Under the pieces are notes generated by a model that ran no database searches, had not been told where the DNA came from, and saw only the letters and a list, made by a program, of their open reading frames with translations. DNA of 64,000 bases from Psychrobacter immobilis. GTDB taxonomy: Bacteria; Pseudomonadota; Gammaproteobacteria; Pseudomonadales; Moraxellaceae. This document shows positions 44,249 through 53,816 of the stretch, piece by piece (within the stretch, counting starts at the first letter, position 1; the number at the start of each line of letters is the position of its first letter). The stretch covers positions 26,731 to 90,730 of the forward strand of contig CAJHAA010000013.1 of assembly GCA_904846265.1 (NCBI GenBank), given 5' to 3'. Made by a program: the position numbers and the translations under genes.

Positions 44249-46135
44249 CTAGCGCTCAACTTGACTCACGTCACGTACCGCACCGGTATCGGCACTGGTA
44301 GTCATGGCAGCATAGGCACGTAGCGCAGGGGTCACATGACGGTCACGGCTTACAGGCTTCCACGCATCGCGGCCACGAGCTTCCATTGCTTCGCGGCGAG
44401 TGGCCAAATCGGCATCACTGACTTGCATGTTAATCGTACGATTAGGAATGTCGATATGGATGGTATCGCCTTCTTCAACCAGACCAATTGCGCCGCCTTC
44501 CGCTGCTTCTGGGCTGGCATGACCGATTGATAGGCCTGAGGTACCACCAGAGAAACGACCATCGGTGAGTAGGGCGCATTCTTTACCCAAGCCTTTTGAC
44601 TTGAGATAAGTCGTTGGGTAGAGCATCTCTTGCATACCAGGGCCGCCTTTAGGGCCTTCGTAGCGGATGATAACCACATCACCTGCGACGATATTGTCAG
44701 CTAATACCGCAGCGACAGCATCATCTTGTGACTCAAATAGACGAGCACGACCAGTAAATACTAGGATGCTGTCATCCACACCTGCGGTTTTGACTACACA
44801 GCCACGCTCAGCGATATTGCCGTACAATACTGCCAAACCACCATCTGTAGAATAGGCATGTTGGGCACTACGGATACAACCTGACTCACGGTTGACGTCG
44901 AGGTTTGACCATTCTTTTGATTGCGAAAATGCCTCAGTGGTACGTATGCCACCCGGTGCTGCAAGGAAGCGTGCGCGAGCCTCTTGATTATCAGGATTCA
45001 TGATATCCCACTTATCAATCGCGGCTTTCATCGTTGGACTATGGATGGTTGGCACATCAGTTTTGAGTAAGCCTGCACGATCAAGCTCGGCCAATAACGC
45101 AAAGACACCGCCAGCACGATGCACATCTTCCATGTGGTATTTCTGCGAGGCAGGGGCGACTTTTGCAAGGCAAGGTACACCGCGACTTAGACGATCGATA
45201 TCTGACATTTTGAAATCGACTTCTGCTTCGTTAGCAGCCGCTAACAGATGCAAAATAGTATTGGTTGAGCCACCCATCGCGATATCTAAGGTCATCGCGT
45301 TTTCAAAAGCTGCTTTGCTAGCGATGGAGCGTGGCAATACTGAATCATCATCTTGCTCATAGCGACGTTTGGCAAGTGAGACAATGGTGCGTCCTGCTTC
45401 TAAAAACAACTCGCGGCGTAGCGAATGAGTTGCCAGTAGCGAGCCATTACCTGGTAATGCCAAGCCCAAAGCTTCGGTTAAGCAGTTCATTGAGTTGGCC
45501 GTAAACATACCAGAGCACGAACCACAAGTTGGGCAGGCAGAGGCTTCAATAGCGGCGACATCTTCATCACTAATGCTGTCATCAGCGGCATCCATCATCG
45601 CATCAACGAGGTCAAGTTTGCGAATCGCACTACTGTCACTACCATCGGTATTATGGCTCTTACCAACTGTGCTGGCTAAAATCTTGCCCGCTTCCATTGG
45701 GCCACCTGAAATAAACACTACAGGGATATTCAGGCGCATAGCAGCCATTAACATACCCGGCGTGATTTTATCGCAGTTGGAGATACAAACTAAGGCATCT
45801 GCGCAATGGGCATTGACCATATACTCGACCGAGTCGGCAATCAAATCGCGACTTGGCAGTGAGTACAACATACCGCTATGACCCATGGCAATACCATCAT
45901 CGACCGCAATGGTATTGAACTCTTTAGCCACGCCGCCTGCTTGTTCAATTTCACGTGCGACCAGTTGCCCCAAGTCTTTTAGATGCACATGGCCGGGTAC
46001 GAACTGGGTAAACGAGTTGGCAATCGCAATGATTGGTTTACCAAAGTCGCCATCAGTCATGCCAGTCGCACGCCATAATGCGCGCGCGCCTGCCATATTA
46101 CGGCCGCCAGTAGAGGTTTTTGAGCGATAATCCAT
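44249..46135 (-). CDS. ilvD: Dihydroxy-acid dehydratase
   Basis: 628 residues, normal for the family. It converts 2,3-dihydroxy-isovalerate and its homologue to the 2-keto acids of valine and isoleucine synthesis. Iron-sulfur ligands are visible at Cys121 (CISNCDK) and in CPTCGSC (Cys201, 204 and 207). The N-terminal segment [13 protein letters not shown] is the form found in E. coli IlvD. The C-terminal block has [20 protein letters not shown] 46135 has AAGGA upstream. No attenuator-like leader peptide is visible upstream, and no other ilv gene is nearby. Confidence 0.97.
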   Translation of the reverse strand: MDYRSKTSTGGRNMAGARALWRATGMTDGDFGKPIIAIANSFTQFVPGHVHLKDLGQLVAREIEQAGGVAKEFNTIAVDDGIAMGHSGMLYSLPSRDLIADSVEYMVNAHCADALVCISNCDKITPGMLMAAMRLNIPVVFISGGPMEAGKILASTVGKSHNTDGSDSSAIRKLDLVDAMMDAADDSISDEDVAAIEASACPTCGSCSGMFTANSMNCLTEALGLALPGNGSLLATHSLRRELFLEAGRTIVSLAKRRYEQDDDSVLPRSIASKAAFENAMTLDIAMGGSTNTILHLLAAANEAEVDFKMSDIDRLSRGVPCLAKVAPASQKYHMEDVHRAGGVFALLAELDRAGLLKTDVPTIHSPTMKAAIDKWDIMNPDNQEARARFLAAPGGIRTTEAFSQSKEWSNLDVNRESGCIRSAQHAYSTDGGLAVLYGNIAERGCVVKTAGVDDSILVFTGRARLFESQDDAVAAVLADNIVAGDVVIIRYEGPKGGPGMQEMLYPTTYLKSKGLGKECALLTDGRFSGGTSGLSIGHASPEAAEGGAIGLVEEGDTIHIDIPNRTINMQVSDADLATRREAMEARGRDAWKPVSRDRHVTPALRAYAAMTTSADTGAVRDVSQVER

Positions 46136-46340
46136 GTGATGTTCCTTACAAATAGGCGAGGTTTGTGAAAATGTGCACCCTCAATTTTAATATTGATAGT
46201 GTGCTTTTTATAAAATGCGAGGACTAGTGAATAATACTAGGTCGTTACCATACCATTAGATATGAGTCACTGAAAACTATTCATTGATAATGCCAAGTCA
46301 ATAGTAGTCATAACATCGTAAGTATTTGGAAGATAAGGTG

Positions 46341-47135
46341 TTATTCGACGCGCTCTACTATCGCCGCCTCAAACCAAGGTAGCTCTGTTTTGTCCGCTTC
46401 CAATTTAGCGATAACCACTAACGCATGAGTCGCTGGCAAGCAGTGATAATCAGCGTTTGCTTCAATACGAAGTAGTTGCTCATTACCTTCAGCTTGTTCA
46501 TCTATACTGATTAAGGTTTGCTTATTATTTTTGTAGAGTACATCGATACGACCAAAAAACTGCCAATCTTTAAAAGCGGCTGTAATGGCGTCTGCTTCAT
46601 TCTGGGTATAAAGTTGTTGGGTGTCTTTGCCCGTATTGGTCCAATGCAAGCGTACGGCTAACTGCAACGCTTCGCTAAAAACTACCAATGACCCCACGAT
46701 TTTGACATGCCAAGGGCTTGTGATTAGTGCTTCGTTAATACCAATCAGCTTGGCTGCTTCATGAGCGCTCATGGGCGTATTGAACTGTGACAGGAGGGCA
46801 GGTGTGAGCGGATTTGCTTGCTTAATCGCATCATTTAAACCGTCGTAATGATATAAGAACGGTAGTGGTAAATCCTGTGTCACTGTCTTTTTAGTGATTT
46901 TGCAATTGTGTATTTTCCAACCAATCGTCTTGTCGCTCAGTGCTTCGGCCAGAATGAGCGCGTTAGGCTCAATGCTTTGAGTAGGGGCTTGAGTCTCATT
47001 TTCAGTCTCAGCGCTGCTTGGTTGTTTTTCATTATTGAATACAGAGCCAGCTGTGACAGACGTTTGCGCTGCTTGAGCAGGTTCTTTATAAATGTTACTC
47101 ATATTTGATTGAGTCGGCAAAATAGACGAATCCAT
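46341..47135 (-). CDS. Protein of unknown function (about 264 aa)
   Basis: I do not recognise this protein. The frame opens at a TTG (47198), but ATG 47135 (MDSSILPT) or ATG 47102 (MSNIY) is more likely; none has a clear ribosome site. The first 80 residues are polar and low complexity (Ala, Thr, Gln, Glu). The rest, from about GWKIHNCKITKKTVTQDLPL, is mixed alpha/beta and acidic, with no signal peptide, membrane segment or catalytic motif. Two short hydrophobic strands (WHVKIVGSLVVFSEALQL and HALVVIAKLEA) are the most regular parts. It sits between ilvD and a HIT-family gene. A lineage-specific cytoplasmic protein is likely. Confidence 0.65.
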   Translation of the reverse strand: MDSSILPTQSNMSNIYKEPAQAAQTSVTAGSVFNNEKQPSSAETENETQAPTQSIEPNALILAEALSDKTIGWKIHNCKITKKTVTQDLPLPFLYHYDGLNDAIKQANPLTPALLSQFNTPMSAHEAAKLIGINEALITSPWHVKIVGSLVVFSEALQLAVRLHWTNTGKDTQQLYTQNEADAITAAFKDWQFFGRIDVLYKNNKQTLISIDEQAEGNEQLLRIEANADYHCLPATHALVVIAKLEADKTELPWFEAAIVERVE

Positions 47136-47360
47136 AAACGTAGCGTTGTTAAAGTAGAGGGTTAATATAACATTTAAAGCGCCTAACTCGCCAACCAAAT
47201 TGGTGAGCTACCGCGATTAGCTTATGTATTGCTAATTTTTAATAACGAGTGCTATCGCAACTTGTGCTTAAACGACATTTCGTCCACTATATTATAGGTT
47301 GTCCCATCCCTTCTAAAAGCTGTCTAGCAACCAATAATCAAACAAGTAAAGGAAAAAATA

Positions 47361-47801
47361 ATGACCCAAGCCAATGAGCAAGCCGCGTATGACGATAACA
47401 ATATCTTTGCCAAAATGCTAAACGGTGACATCCCATATCACAAAGTTTATGAAGATGATAAAACCCTTGCCTTTATGGATATCATGCCACAAGCAGAGGG
47501 GCATGTGCTGGTGATTCCTAAGCAAAAAGCCGTTGATTTGGCGGATCTTGAACCAGAGTATGCTGCCGCGGTGTTAATGACCGCTAAAAAAGTCATGCAA
47601 GCACAGCGTCAAGTATTTGCGCGTGAAGGGATTATTCAGATGCAATTAAATGGTAGCGAGGCGGGTCAAACCGTTTTTCATTATCACGTGCATCTCATTC
47701 CATCGAGTATTCATGAGCTCGGTCGACATGCAGTGACCCAAGCTGATCACACAGAACTGGCTGAAACGGCAAAGCAACTTGCTGCTGCCATTACTGTTTA
47801 A
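47361..47801 (+). CDS. HIT-family nucleotide hydrolase
   Basis: 146 residues. The histidine triad is HYHVHLIPS (His107, His109, His111). The N-terminus IFAKMLNGDIPYHKVYEDD and ALAFM-type strand (KTLAFMDIMPQAEGHVLVIP) are typical of the Hint branch. Members hydrolyse nucleoside phosphoramidates or acyl-adenylates. Strong Shine-Dalgarno AGGAAA precedes the ATG, and a terminator follows. It stands alone. Confidence 0.94.
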   Translation: MTQANEQAAYDDNNIFAKMLNGDIPYHKVYEDDKTLAFMDIMPQAEGHVLVIPKQKAVDLADLEPEYAAAVLMTAKKVMQAQRQVFAREGIIQMQLNGSEAGQTVFHYHVHLIPSSIHELGRHAVTQADHTELAETAKQLAAAITV

Positions 47802-48118
47802 TAATAAAAAAACGAGATGGCTGTCGAATTAACAAGCAAAACGTAAATTGTTCCAGAACAAAATAAAAAGGTCGCTAACAAGCGGCCTTTTTTATTACTT
47901 GGTAATAGTCATGTAACAATCGTTAAAGTCATGTTACAAGTTGGGCGCTTGTCTGGGGTTTTCCAACATAGTGTGATAAAAATTGTATTTGTTTAATAAT
48001 AACTGATGCATTTTCGCCTTTGTGAGTAACTTTTTAAAAAAAGCACTGCTCCTTCTGATTATTAATCTTGATATCGAAGATTATTTTTCATTGCTACTTT
48101 TTGGGGATATCACTTTCT
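47802..48118. other. Intergenic region before the BCCT transporter, with spaced direct repeat
   Basis: After the HIT-gene terminator, AGTCATGTAACAA (47907-47919) and AGTCATGTTACAA (47927-47939) form a direct repeat with a 20-bp centre-to-centre distance, two helical turns. It lies about 190 bp before the transporter start. GGGGAT at 48103-48108 is the likely Shine-Dalgarno sequence. Nothing else was recognised. Confidence 0.5.
47866..47893 (+). terminator. Intrinsic terminator after the HIT gene
   Basis: AAAAGGTCGCT pairs with AGCGGCCTTTT (one T-G pair) around a 4-base loop and runs into six T. Confidence 0.85.
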
Positions 48119-50164
48119 ATGAGTAAACTACCTCGCTCCACTATTTTGTTACCGGTTTTTGTACCGGCAGCAGCGATTATGCTGTTATTGGTGATCGGCA
48201 CAGCCATCAACCCTGACGCTGCTGGCGAGCTGTTCAGCAAAGTTTTGGCATTTACCACCGACACTTTCGGCTGGTTTTATATGTTGGCAGTCGCCATATT
48301 TTTGATGTTTATCATCGCCTTGGCATTTTCGCCTTATGGCAGTATTAAATTGGGCCCTGACCATGCGGAGGCTGAGTATAAGTTTCTGGAATGGTTCGCC
48401 ATGCTATTCTCCGCAGGCTACGGCATAGCCTTGCTGTTTTATGGCGTAGCAGAGCCCGTATTACATTTTGCCAGTCCGCCACTTTCCACGCCGCAGACGA
48501 TTGATGCTGCTAAAGAAGCCATGCAAATTGCCTATTTCCATTGGGGTTTCCATATTTGGGCGATTTATGGCGTAGTAGGTTTGTCGCTGGCGTATTTCTC
48601 TTTTCGTCATGGCTTGCCATTGTCGGTACGCTCAACGTTATATCCATTAATCGGTGACAAAATCTATGGCCCTATCGGACATACTGTTGATGTGTTTGCG
48701 ATCGTGGGTACGATGTTCGGTATCGCCACCAGCTTGGGTCTGTCGGTGGCGCAAATTAACGCGGGTCTAAATTATTTGCTACCAGAGATGGTGCCAGTTA
48801 ATACGACGGTGCAGGTTATTATCATTGCACTAGTAACAGCAGCTGCCTTGGTATCCGTGCTGGCAGGTATGGACAAAGGCGTCAAGCGCTTGTCTATCTT
48901 AAACATGGTATTGGCAACGGCACTCATGTTATTTGTCTTTATCGTTGGTCCGTCGATCTTTATTCTAAATGCTTTTATGGAAAACACGGGCAGCTATCTG
49001 GGCAATATTGTTGAGCGTACTTTTAGCTTGCAAGCCTATCAATCAAGTGATTGGATCGGTAGTTGGACACTATTTATTTTTGCATGGACGATTGCTTGGG
49101 CGCCTTTTGTGGGTCTGTTTATTGCCAAAATCAGTCGCGGTCGCACCATTCGTGAGTTTGTATTGGGCGTCATGTTAGTGCCAACGCTATTTACCTTCTT
49201 TTGGTTTTCAGTGTTTGGCGATACGGCACTGCATATGATTATGGTTAATGGTTACGACGCGCTGATTAGCGAAGTGCAAAACAACCAAGCGATTGCGTTA
49301 TTTAAATTGCTAGAGAATTTACCATTTACGCAGATTGTCTCATCATTGACAGTACTGTTAATTATTACTTTTTTTGTGACGTCATCGGATTCAGGGTCAT
49401 TAGTGATTGATTCGCTCGCCGCAGGTGGACGTAGTGATACGCCTTGGTGGCAGCGCTCGTTTTGGGTGGTAACCGAGGGGGCGGTCGCGGCGGTTCTACT
49501 TATCGCAGGCGGTCTAAGTGCACTACAAACAGCAGCTATCGTTAGTGCTTTACCGTTTGCAATCATTATATTGATTTCGACATTTGGTATGTGGCGCGCA
49601 CTACGTATTGAAGGACATCGCAATCAAAGCCTAGCCAATGACAATCATTTGCCGCCGCATCTACTTAAGCTTGACGCATGGCGTGATCGTATTGACTATA
49701 TCACCAATCAACCAACGCGCGAAAAAGTGCTGGGTTATATCAAAGGTACGGTTTTATCATCGATGCATGAGGTGGCAGAGAAGTTTGCCGAAACAGGCTG
49801 GTTGCCTGATGTAAATTATGATGAGGTCAATAACCGTGCTGTATTGGAATTAAGACGCGGTGATAACGTTGAATTCTGGTATGAAGTTCGTTTGTCAGAG
49901 CATGAAATTCCTGATTATTATACGGAAGATATGGCCAATGAATTACCACAAGAGCACCATCATCGTGCTGAGGTATATTTGCGTCGTGGTGGTCAAACCT
50001 ATGATTTATATGGCTATCAATCAGAGTCGGTGATTAACGATATTATTGATCAGTTCGAAAAATACCTACACTTCTTAAATGTGTCGCCAGATAGTTTGCC
50101 GTGGCGTATGCAGGAGCATGATGAGGACATCACCCTAGAGCAGGGCAGTGTGTTTGATAAGTAA
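48119..50164 (+). CDS. BCCT-family betaine/choline/carnitine transporter (BetT-like)
   Basis: 681 residues from ATG 48119; the frame extends 17 codons upstream from a TTG without support. Twelve transmembrane helices occupy about 1-500. The BCCT signature is SWTLFIFAWTIAWAPFVGLF followed by IAKISRGRTIREF. A cytoplasmic C-terminal domain of about 170 residues (from WRDRIDYITNQPTREKVLGY) is characteristic of BetT-type members and is thought to sense osmotic conditions. It should import a quaternary-ammonium osmoprotectant driven by Na+ or H+. No betI, betA or betB gene is adjacent, so the substrate is not fixed. Confidence 0.93.
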   Translation: MSKLPRSTILLPVFVPAAAIMLLLVIGTAINPDAAGELFSKVLAFTTDTFGWFYMLAVAIFLMFIIALAFSPYGSIKLGPDHAEAEYKFLEWFAMLFSAGYGIALLFYGVAEPVLHFASPPLSTPQTIDAAKEAMQIAYFHWGFHIWAIYGVVGLSLAYFSFRHGLPLSVRSTLYPLIGDKIYGPIGHTVDVFAIVGTMFGIATSLGLSVAQINAGLNYLLPEMVPVNTTVQVIIIALVTAAALVSVLAGMDKGVKRLSILNMVLATALMLFVFIVGPSIFILNAFMENTGSYLGNIVERTFSLQAYQSSDWIGSWTLFIFAWTIAWAPFVGLFIAKISRGRTIREFVLGVMLVPTLFTFFWFSVFGDTALHMIMVNGYDALISEVQNNQAIALFKLLENLPFTQIVSSLTVLLIITFFVTSSDSGSLVIDSLAAGGRSDTPWWQRSFWVVTEGAVAAVLLIAGGLSALQTAAIVSALPFAIIILISTFGMWRALRIEGHRNQSLANDNHLPPHLLKLDAWRDRIDYITNQPTREKVLGYIKGTVLSSMHEVAEKFAETGWLPDVNYDEVNNRAVLELRRGDNVEFWYEVRLSEHEIPDYYTEDMANELPQEHHHRAEVYLRRGGQTYDLYGYQSESVINDIIDQFEKYLHFLNVSPDSLPWRMQEHDEDITLEQGSVFDK

Positions 50165-50247
50165 GGGTGCACTGTTGAAAAAGTCGTGTTTCTTAATGCA
50201 AGTTATTCATGTTAATAGCTTGCAATATGCGTACGATTCCTTAGAAT

Positions 50248-50296
50248 AACGGCTTGTTTTTATTATCTTATTTTAATTAATGGCAAGCCGTTTTTT
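50248..50296 (+). terminator. Terminator-like hairpin touching the dusB start codon
   Basis: AACGGCTTG (50248-50256) pairs with CAAGCCGTT (50284-50292) across a 27-base AT-rich loop, followed by T up to 50296. The next base is the A of the dusB ATG. It would end the BCCT transcript but also occupies the dusB ribosome-binding position. Confidence 0.65.
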
Positions 50297-51328
50297 ATGT
50301 CTACTGATTCCCCTGATTTACCGTCGTCTTTGCCAGTATCTGACCATCCATTATTGCAGCCATTGAATATCGGCGGCTTGACGATTGAAAACCGTCTCAT
50401 GGTTGCTCCTATGGCGGGCGTGACGGACAATCCTTTTCGGCGATTGTGTAAATCGTTTGGTGCCGGTCATGCGGTGAGTGAAATGATTATCGCTGACACG
50501 GCGCTTTACGCGCGCAAAAAGTCCTTGTATCGTGCCAATTTTGACAATGAAATTGCGCCTATTTCAGCGCAAATTGCAGGGGCTGAACCTGATAAATTGG
50601 CAGAAGCGGCACGCTATCAGATTGATAATGGCGCGCAAATTATTGATATCAATATGGGCTGTCCTGCCAAAAAAGTCTGCCGTAGGCTGGCAGGTTCTGC
50701 ACTGTTACAAGACGAAGATTTGGTCGCCCGTTTACTAGATGCGGCGGTAAATAGCGTAAATGCCCCCGTGACCTTAAAAACGCGATTGGGCTATGAGAAT
50801 GGTCGTGAGAATATCTTGCGTGTGGCGAAGCGTGCTGAGCAAGCAGGTATTGCGGCGATTGCCATTCACGGACGCACGCGTGAGGATATGTATACAGGTG
50901 AGGCGCGTTATGAGCTGATACGCGAAGTTAAAGAAAGCATCAACATTCCCGTCATTTCCAATGGTGATATCGATAGCGCGCAAAAAGCCCAGCGTGTTTA
51001 TGAGCTGACAGGCTGTGATGCTGTGATGATTGGGCGTGCTGCCCAAGGACAACCGTGGATATTCCGCGATATCGAGCACTTCTTACGCACTGGTGAGAGT
51101 CTTGATGCACCGAGCGTCAGCCAGATAAAAGAGATCGTACTGGCGCATTTGCAAGAGCTATATGACTTTTATGGTGAGTACTCTGGCTGCCGTATCGCTC
51201 GCAAGCACATTGCTTGGTATACCACAGGCATTCCTAATTCTAATGCTTTTCGCCAAGCGATGTATGGCGAAGAAAGTACCGCTGGACAGTTTCGCGTGGT
51301 CGAAGATTTTTTGCAGGCGCACGAATAG
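50297..51328 (+). CDS. dusB: tRNA-dihydrouridine synthase B
   Basis: 343 residues, an FMN enzyme that reduces uridine in tRNA. Family motifs are VAPMAGVTDNPFRRLC, DINMGCPAKKVCRRLAGSAL with the catalytic Cys122, IHGRTREDMYTG, and NGDIDSAQKA followed by DAVMIGRAAQGQPW. The combination with GCPAKKV is the DusB type. ATG 50297 is the only ATG before the conserved core, yet no Shine-Dalgarno sequence is present: the T-run of a terminator-like hairpin lies directly before it. fis, which often follows dusB, is not here; a DUF1622 gene converges instead. Confidence 0.95.
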   Translation: MSTDSPDLPSSLPVSDHPLLQPLNIGGLTIENRLMVAPMAGVTDNPFRRLCKSFGAGHAVSEMIIADTALYARKKSLYRANFDNEIAPISAQIAGAEPDKLAEAARYQIDNGAQIIDINMGCPAKKVCRRLAGSALLQDEDLVARLLDAAVNSVNAPVTLKTRLGYENGRENILRVAKRAEQAGIAAIAIHGRTREDMYTGEARYELIREVKESINIPVISNGDIDSAQKAQRVYELTGCDAVMIGRAAQGQPWIFRDIEHFLRTGESLDAPSVSQIKEIVLAHLQELYDFYGEYSGCRIARKHIAWYTTGIPNSNAFRQAMYGEESTAGQFRVVEDFLQAHE

Positions 51329-51379
51329 TAAGTGAGCAAACGGCTCATGCTAAGCGTTTGTTAAATGACAAAAAAAGCT

Positions 51380-51769
51380 TTAAAGCTCGTCCACTTTAGC
51401 GGTATGTGGTTCTTTTTTGAGTACTGTATTTTCTTTTTGCCAAGGAAATTTGCCTTCTAATTCTACTTGTAGTGACAAGCTCAAAAAAGTCCGAATGAGT
51501 ACGATAAAACCTAGTACTAGGACGCTACGTAACGTCGGTTCTGTGACGACAGTCGCCATAATATCAGCGGCGATGAGGACTTCTAATCCTAACAAAATAG
51601 ATTTACCCACAGTTTGTCTGATTTCGATATAGGTTTCGTGATTAAAACCACTGGTTAGGCGAATCCCTCGATAAAAAGCAAAAAACAGTCCAAAAAACAT
51701 AATAAGTACACCTATGATTTCGACTATCTTAGCAATTAAATCAATGTAATGAGCTAGAGTTGCAATCAA
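51380..51769 (-). CDS. DUF1622-family membrane protein with TTG start
   Basis: 129 residues, three to four transmembrane helices (IAKIVEIIGVLIMFFGLFFAF, SILLGLEVLIAADIMATVV, SVLVLGFIVLIRTFLSLSLQ, the first two given in part by position 12-32 and 54-72). The closing VELEGKFPWQ is the DUF1622 hallmark. The start is a TTG at 51769: AAGGAG lies eight bases upstream and no in-frame ATG fits. The function of the family is unknown. It converges with dusB and is transcribed alone. Confidence 0.88.
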   Translation of the reverse strand: MIATLAHYIDLIAKIVEIIGVLIMFFGLFFAFYRGIRLTSGFNHETYIEIRQTVGKSILLGLEVLIAADIMATVVTEPTLRSVLVLGFIVLIRTFLSLSLQVELEGKFPWQKENTVLKKEPHTAKVDEL

Positions 51770-51958
51770 AATAGATACTCCTTATCGATGCTCGGTGAAA
51801 AGCGTAAGTCTGAAAAATACTGCGATTATACGTTTATCGATCCTTATGATCGGCAAATTATCTGGCTGAGACGGCGGTTTTATTCACTTTAAGCCATAAT
51901 TTTTTGCTATGCTGTAATCGAACATTCATAGGCATAGAAACAACAAAAAGGATTTTTT

Positions 51959-52846
51959 ATGGCCAATCCCTCAAAAAAAGCAATCAACAAAGCGGTCAAA
52001 GATAAGCATATCATTATCACAGGGGCATCAAGCGGTATTGGTGAGCGTACAGCGTATTTACTTAGTGAATGCGGTGCGCATGTTATCTTATTAGCACGCA
52101 CCGAAGACAAACTAAAAGCCGTTAAAGAAAGTATCGAGGAGCTTGGTGGCAATGCCAGTTATTACCCTTGTGATTTGACCAATATGGATGATATCGAAAA
52201 AGTTAGCACGCAAATTTTGGCAGATTTCGGACATGTTGATGTCTTGGTCAATAACGCTGGTCGTTCAATTCGGCGTTCGGTTCACGAGTCTATTGATCGT
52301 TTCCATGATTTTGAGCGTACTATGGATATCAATTACTTTGGCGCGGTTAAAATAGTTCTTGGGTTTTTGCCGAGGATGATTGAACGTCAGACTGGTCAAA
52401 TTGTGAATATCTCCTCTATTGGCGTATTGGCAAACAGTCCGCGTTTTGCCGCTTATGTTGCCTCAAAATCGGCATTGGATGCTTTTAGCCGCTGCTTAGC
52501 TGCTGAAGTGAAAGGCGATAATGTGACGATCACCAATATTTTTATGCCATTGGTGCGTACGCCTATGATTGAGCCTACTAAGTTGTACCGCTACATGCCT
52601 GCGTTAATGCCTGATGAAGCCGCGATGATGGTTGCCAAAGCGATTGTCCATAAACCAAACAGTATTGCCAGCAACATGGGTAAATTTGCGTCAGCTACTT
52701 ATTCACTGGCACCAGCAATCAATGTTGGTATTCAGTCGATGGGTTATCGTATTTTCCCAAGCACCCGCGCTGGACTGACTACCGATAAGAAGCCAAACCT
52801 TGCTCAGCGTGCCTTTGCCAGAATACTTCCTGGTGAGCATCATTAG
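51959..52846 (+). CDS. Short-chain dehydrogenase/reductase
   Basis: 295 residues of the classical SDR fold. NADP-binding ITGASSGIGERTAYLL is at about 20-35, NNAGRSIRRS follows, and the catalytic Tyr166 and Lys170 lie in YVASKSALDAFSR. A C-terminal extension of about 50 residues (from ASNMGKFASATYSLAPAIN) resembles the lipid-associated SDRs found beside acyltransferases, where the tail packs on membranes. No such partner is adjacent. AAAGGA lies before the ATG. The substrate is unknown. Confidence 0.9.
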   Translation: MANPSKKAINKAVKDKHIIITGASSGIGERTAYLLSECGAHVILLARTEDKLKAVKESIEELGGNASYYPCDLTNMDDIEKVSTQILADFGHVDVLVNNAGRSIRRSVHESIDRFHDFERTMDINYFGAVKIVLGFLPRMIERQTGQIVNISSIGVLANSPRFAAYVASKSALDAFSRCLAAEVKGDNVTITNIFMPLVRTPMIEPTKLYRYMPALMPDEAAMMVAKAIVHKPNSIASNMGKFASATYSLAPAINVGIQSMGYRIFPSTRAGLTTDKKPNLAQRAFARILPGEHH

Positions 52847-53222
52847 AATAGGCTGTATATGAGCCTTGATTTAGAATAAAAAAGGACGCTGCTGTGTCCT
52901 TTTTTAATGCCTTAAAAATTATTAATGTTGATACAAAAGAGGAGAGAGGGCAGTAGCAGCCTTTTGTTCTTAACGCTTTATTATGATCAAAACCTATTTA
53001 TAACTGTCTATCATCATCACTTTTATGGGAACTAAAGTGTGTTCAACTCAAATTTAGATTTAGATATGGTACGGACATTAGATCATAAGTCGTTTCGGGT
53101 CATAAATGAGTCAATCATGGCAGCTCAAATCGTGATTGCCATGATGTTAGATCCTGTATGAGTCAGAATAATTTTTAAGGCATATGTCAGTCGGCTTATA
53201 ATGAAAGCTCCGCCCCCAACGC
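52847..53222. other. Spacer between convergent SDR and parvulin genes
   Basis: It contains the SDR-gene terminator (52878-52905). The remaining 300 bp show no coding frame, repeat or hairpin that I can support. Confidence 0.5.
52878..52905 (+). terminator. Intrinsic terminator after the SDR gene
   Basis: AAAAAAGGAC pairs perfectly with GTCCTTTTTT around an 8-base loop, 30 bp after the stop codon. Confidence 0.9.
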
Positions 53223-53501
53223 TTATGTCCTGTAAAGTACTTTAACCACATGCCAGCCAAATTTGGTTTTTACCAAATGTGGGGTGAAGAGTTTGCCGCT
53301 GAAGCAGATTTTATCAAATGCTGGTACCATGTCGCCTTGTTGAAACTCACCTAAGCTGCCGCCTTTTTTACCTGATGGGCAGGTTGAATGTCGTTTCGCC
53401 AGCACATCGAACTTAGCGCCTTTTTGAAGCTTGGCAATAATATCTTCAGCCTGTTCTTTGTGTTTTACTAAAATGTGTAATGCGCTAGCTGTACGAGCCA
53501 T
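53223..53501 (-). CDS. ppiC: Parvulin-type peptidyl-prolyl cis-trans isomerase
   Basis: 92 residues, a free-standing parvulin domain without signal peptide. The parvulin core is complete: ASALHILVKHKEQAEDII, AKRHSTCPSGKKGGSLGEF, and FSGKLFTPHLVKTKFGWHVV. The conserved His (HILV and WHVV) and Cys in STCPSG are those of the PpiC active site. AAAGG lies before the ATG. It is cytoplasmic and probably monocistronic. Confidence 0.95.
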   Translation of the reverse strand: MARTASALHILVKHKEQAEDIIAKLQKGAKFDVLAKRHSTCPSGKKGGSLGEFQQGDMVPAFDKICFSGKLFTPHLVKTKFGWHVVKVLYRT

Positions 53502-53816
53502 AATGTAAACCTTTCATAAAATATCAATTATCGGGGCATTATATCACGGCTTATCTTGGTTGCTAACTTCACTTGTATGCGCTACTTTCTCAAAATTCAT
53601 TATCTACACAGGGGCTACTATTTGGATGAGAATCGGTGTCTTTTGAGTGTCGCTGTCATTACATCGGTGCAATGCATTTGGGTAGATGTGCATGAGCAGA
53701 TCAATCGCACCTTGATCTGAGCTAAGAATCAAGGGTAGCTTACGAGCCCAATCAAGCCTAATGGTTAGGCATTAAGCGCTTTGCTAACTTTTTAATATCG
53801 TTATTCCCAACAGGAT
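53502..53816. other. Spacer between LLM oxidoreductase and parvulin genes
   Basis: The only structure seen is a perfect 8-bp inverted repeat CAGATCAA-7-TTGATCTG (53697-53719), without a T-run, so it is either a weak terminator or an operator. Six-frame inspection gives no recognisable protein remnant. Confidence 0.4.

Noticed and set aside
51337..51360. CAAACG / CGTTTG inverted repeat as a terminator of dusB
   Set aside because: The stem is only six base pairs with a 12-base loop and no T-run follows.
53502..53816. A gene remnant in the spacer before the LLM oxidoreductase
   Set aside because: Frames on both strands are short and interrupted and resemble no family I can name.
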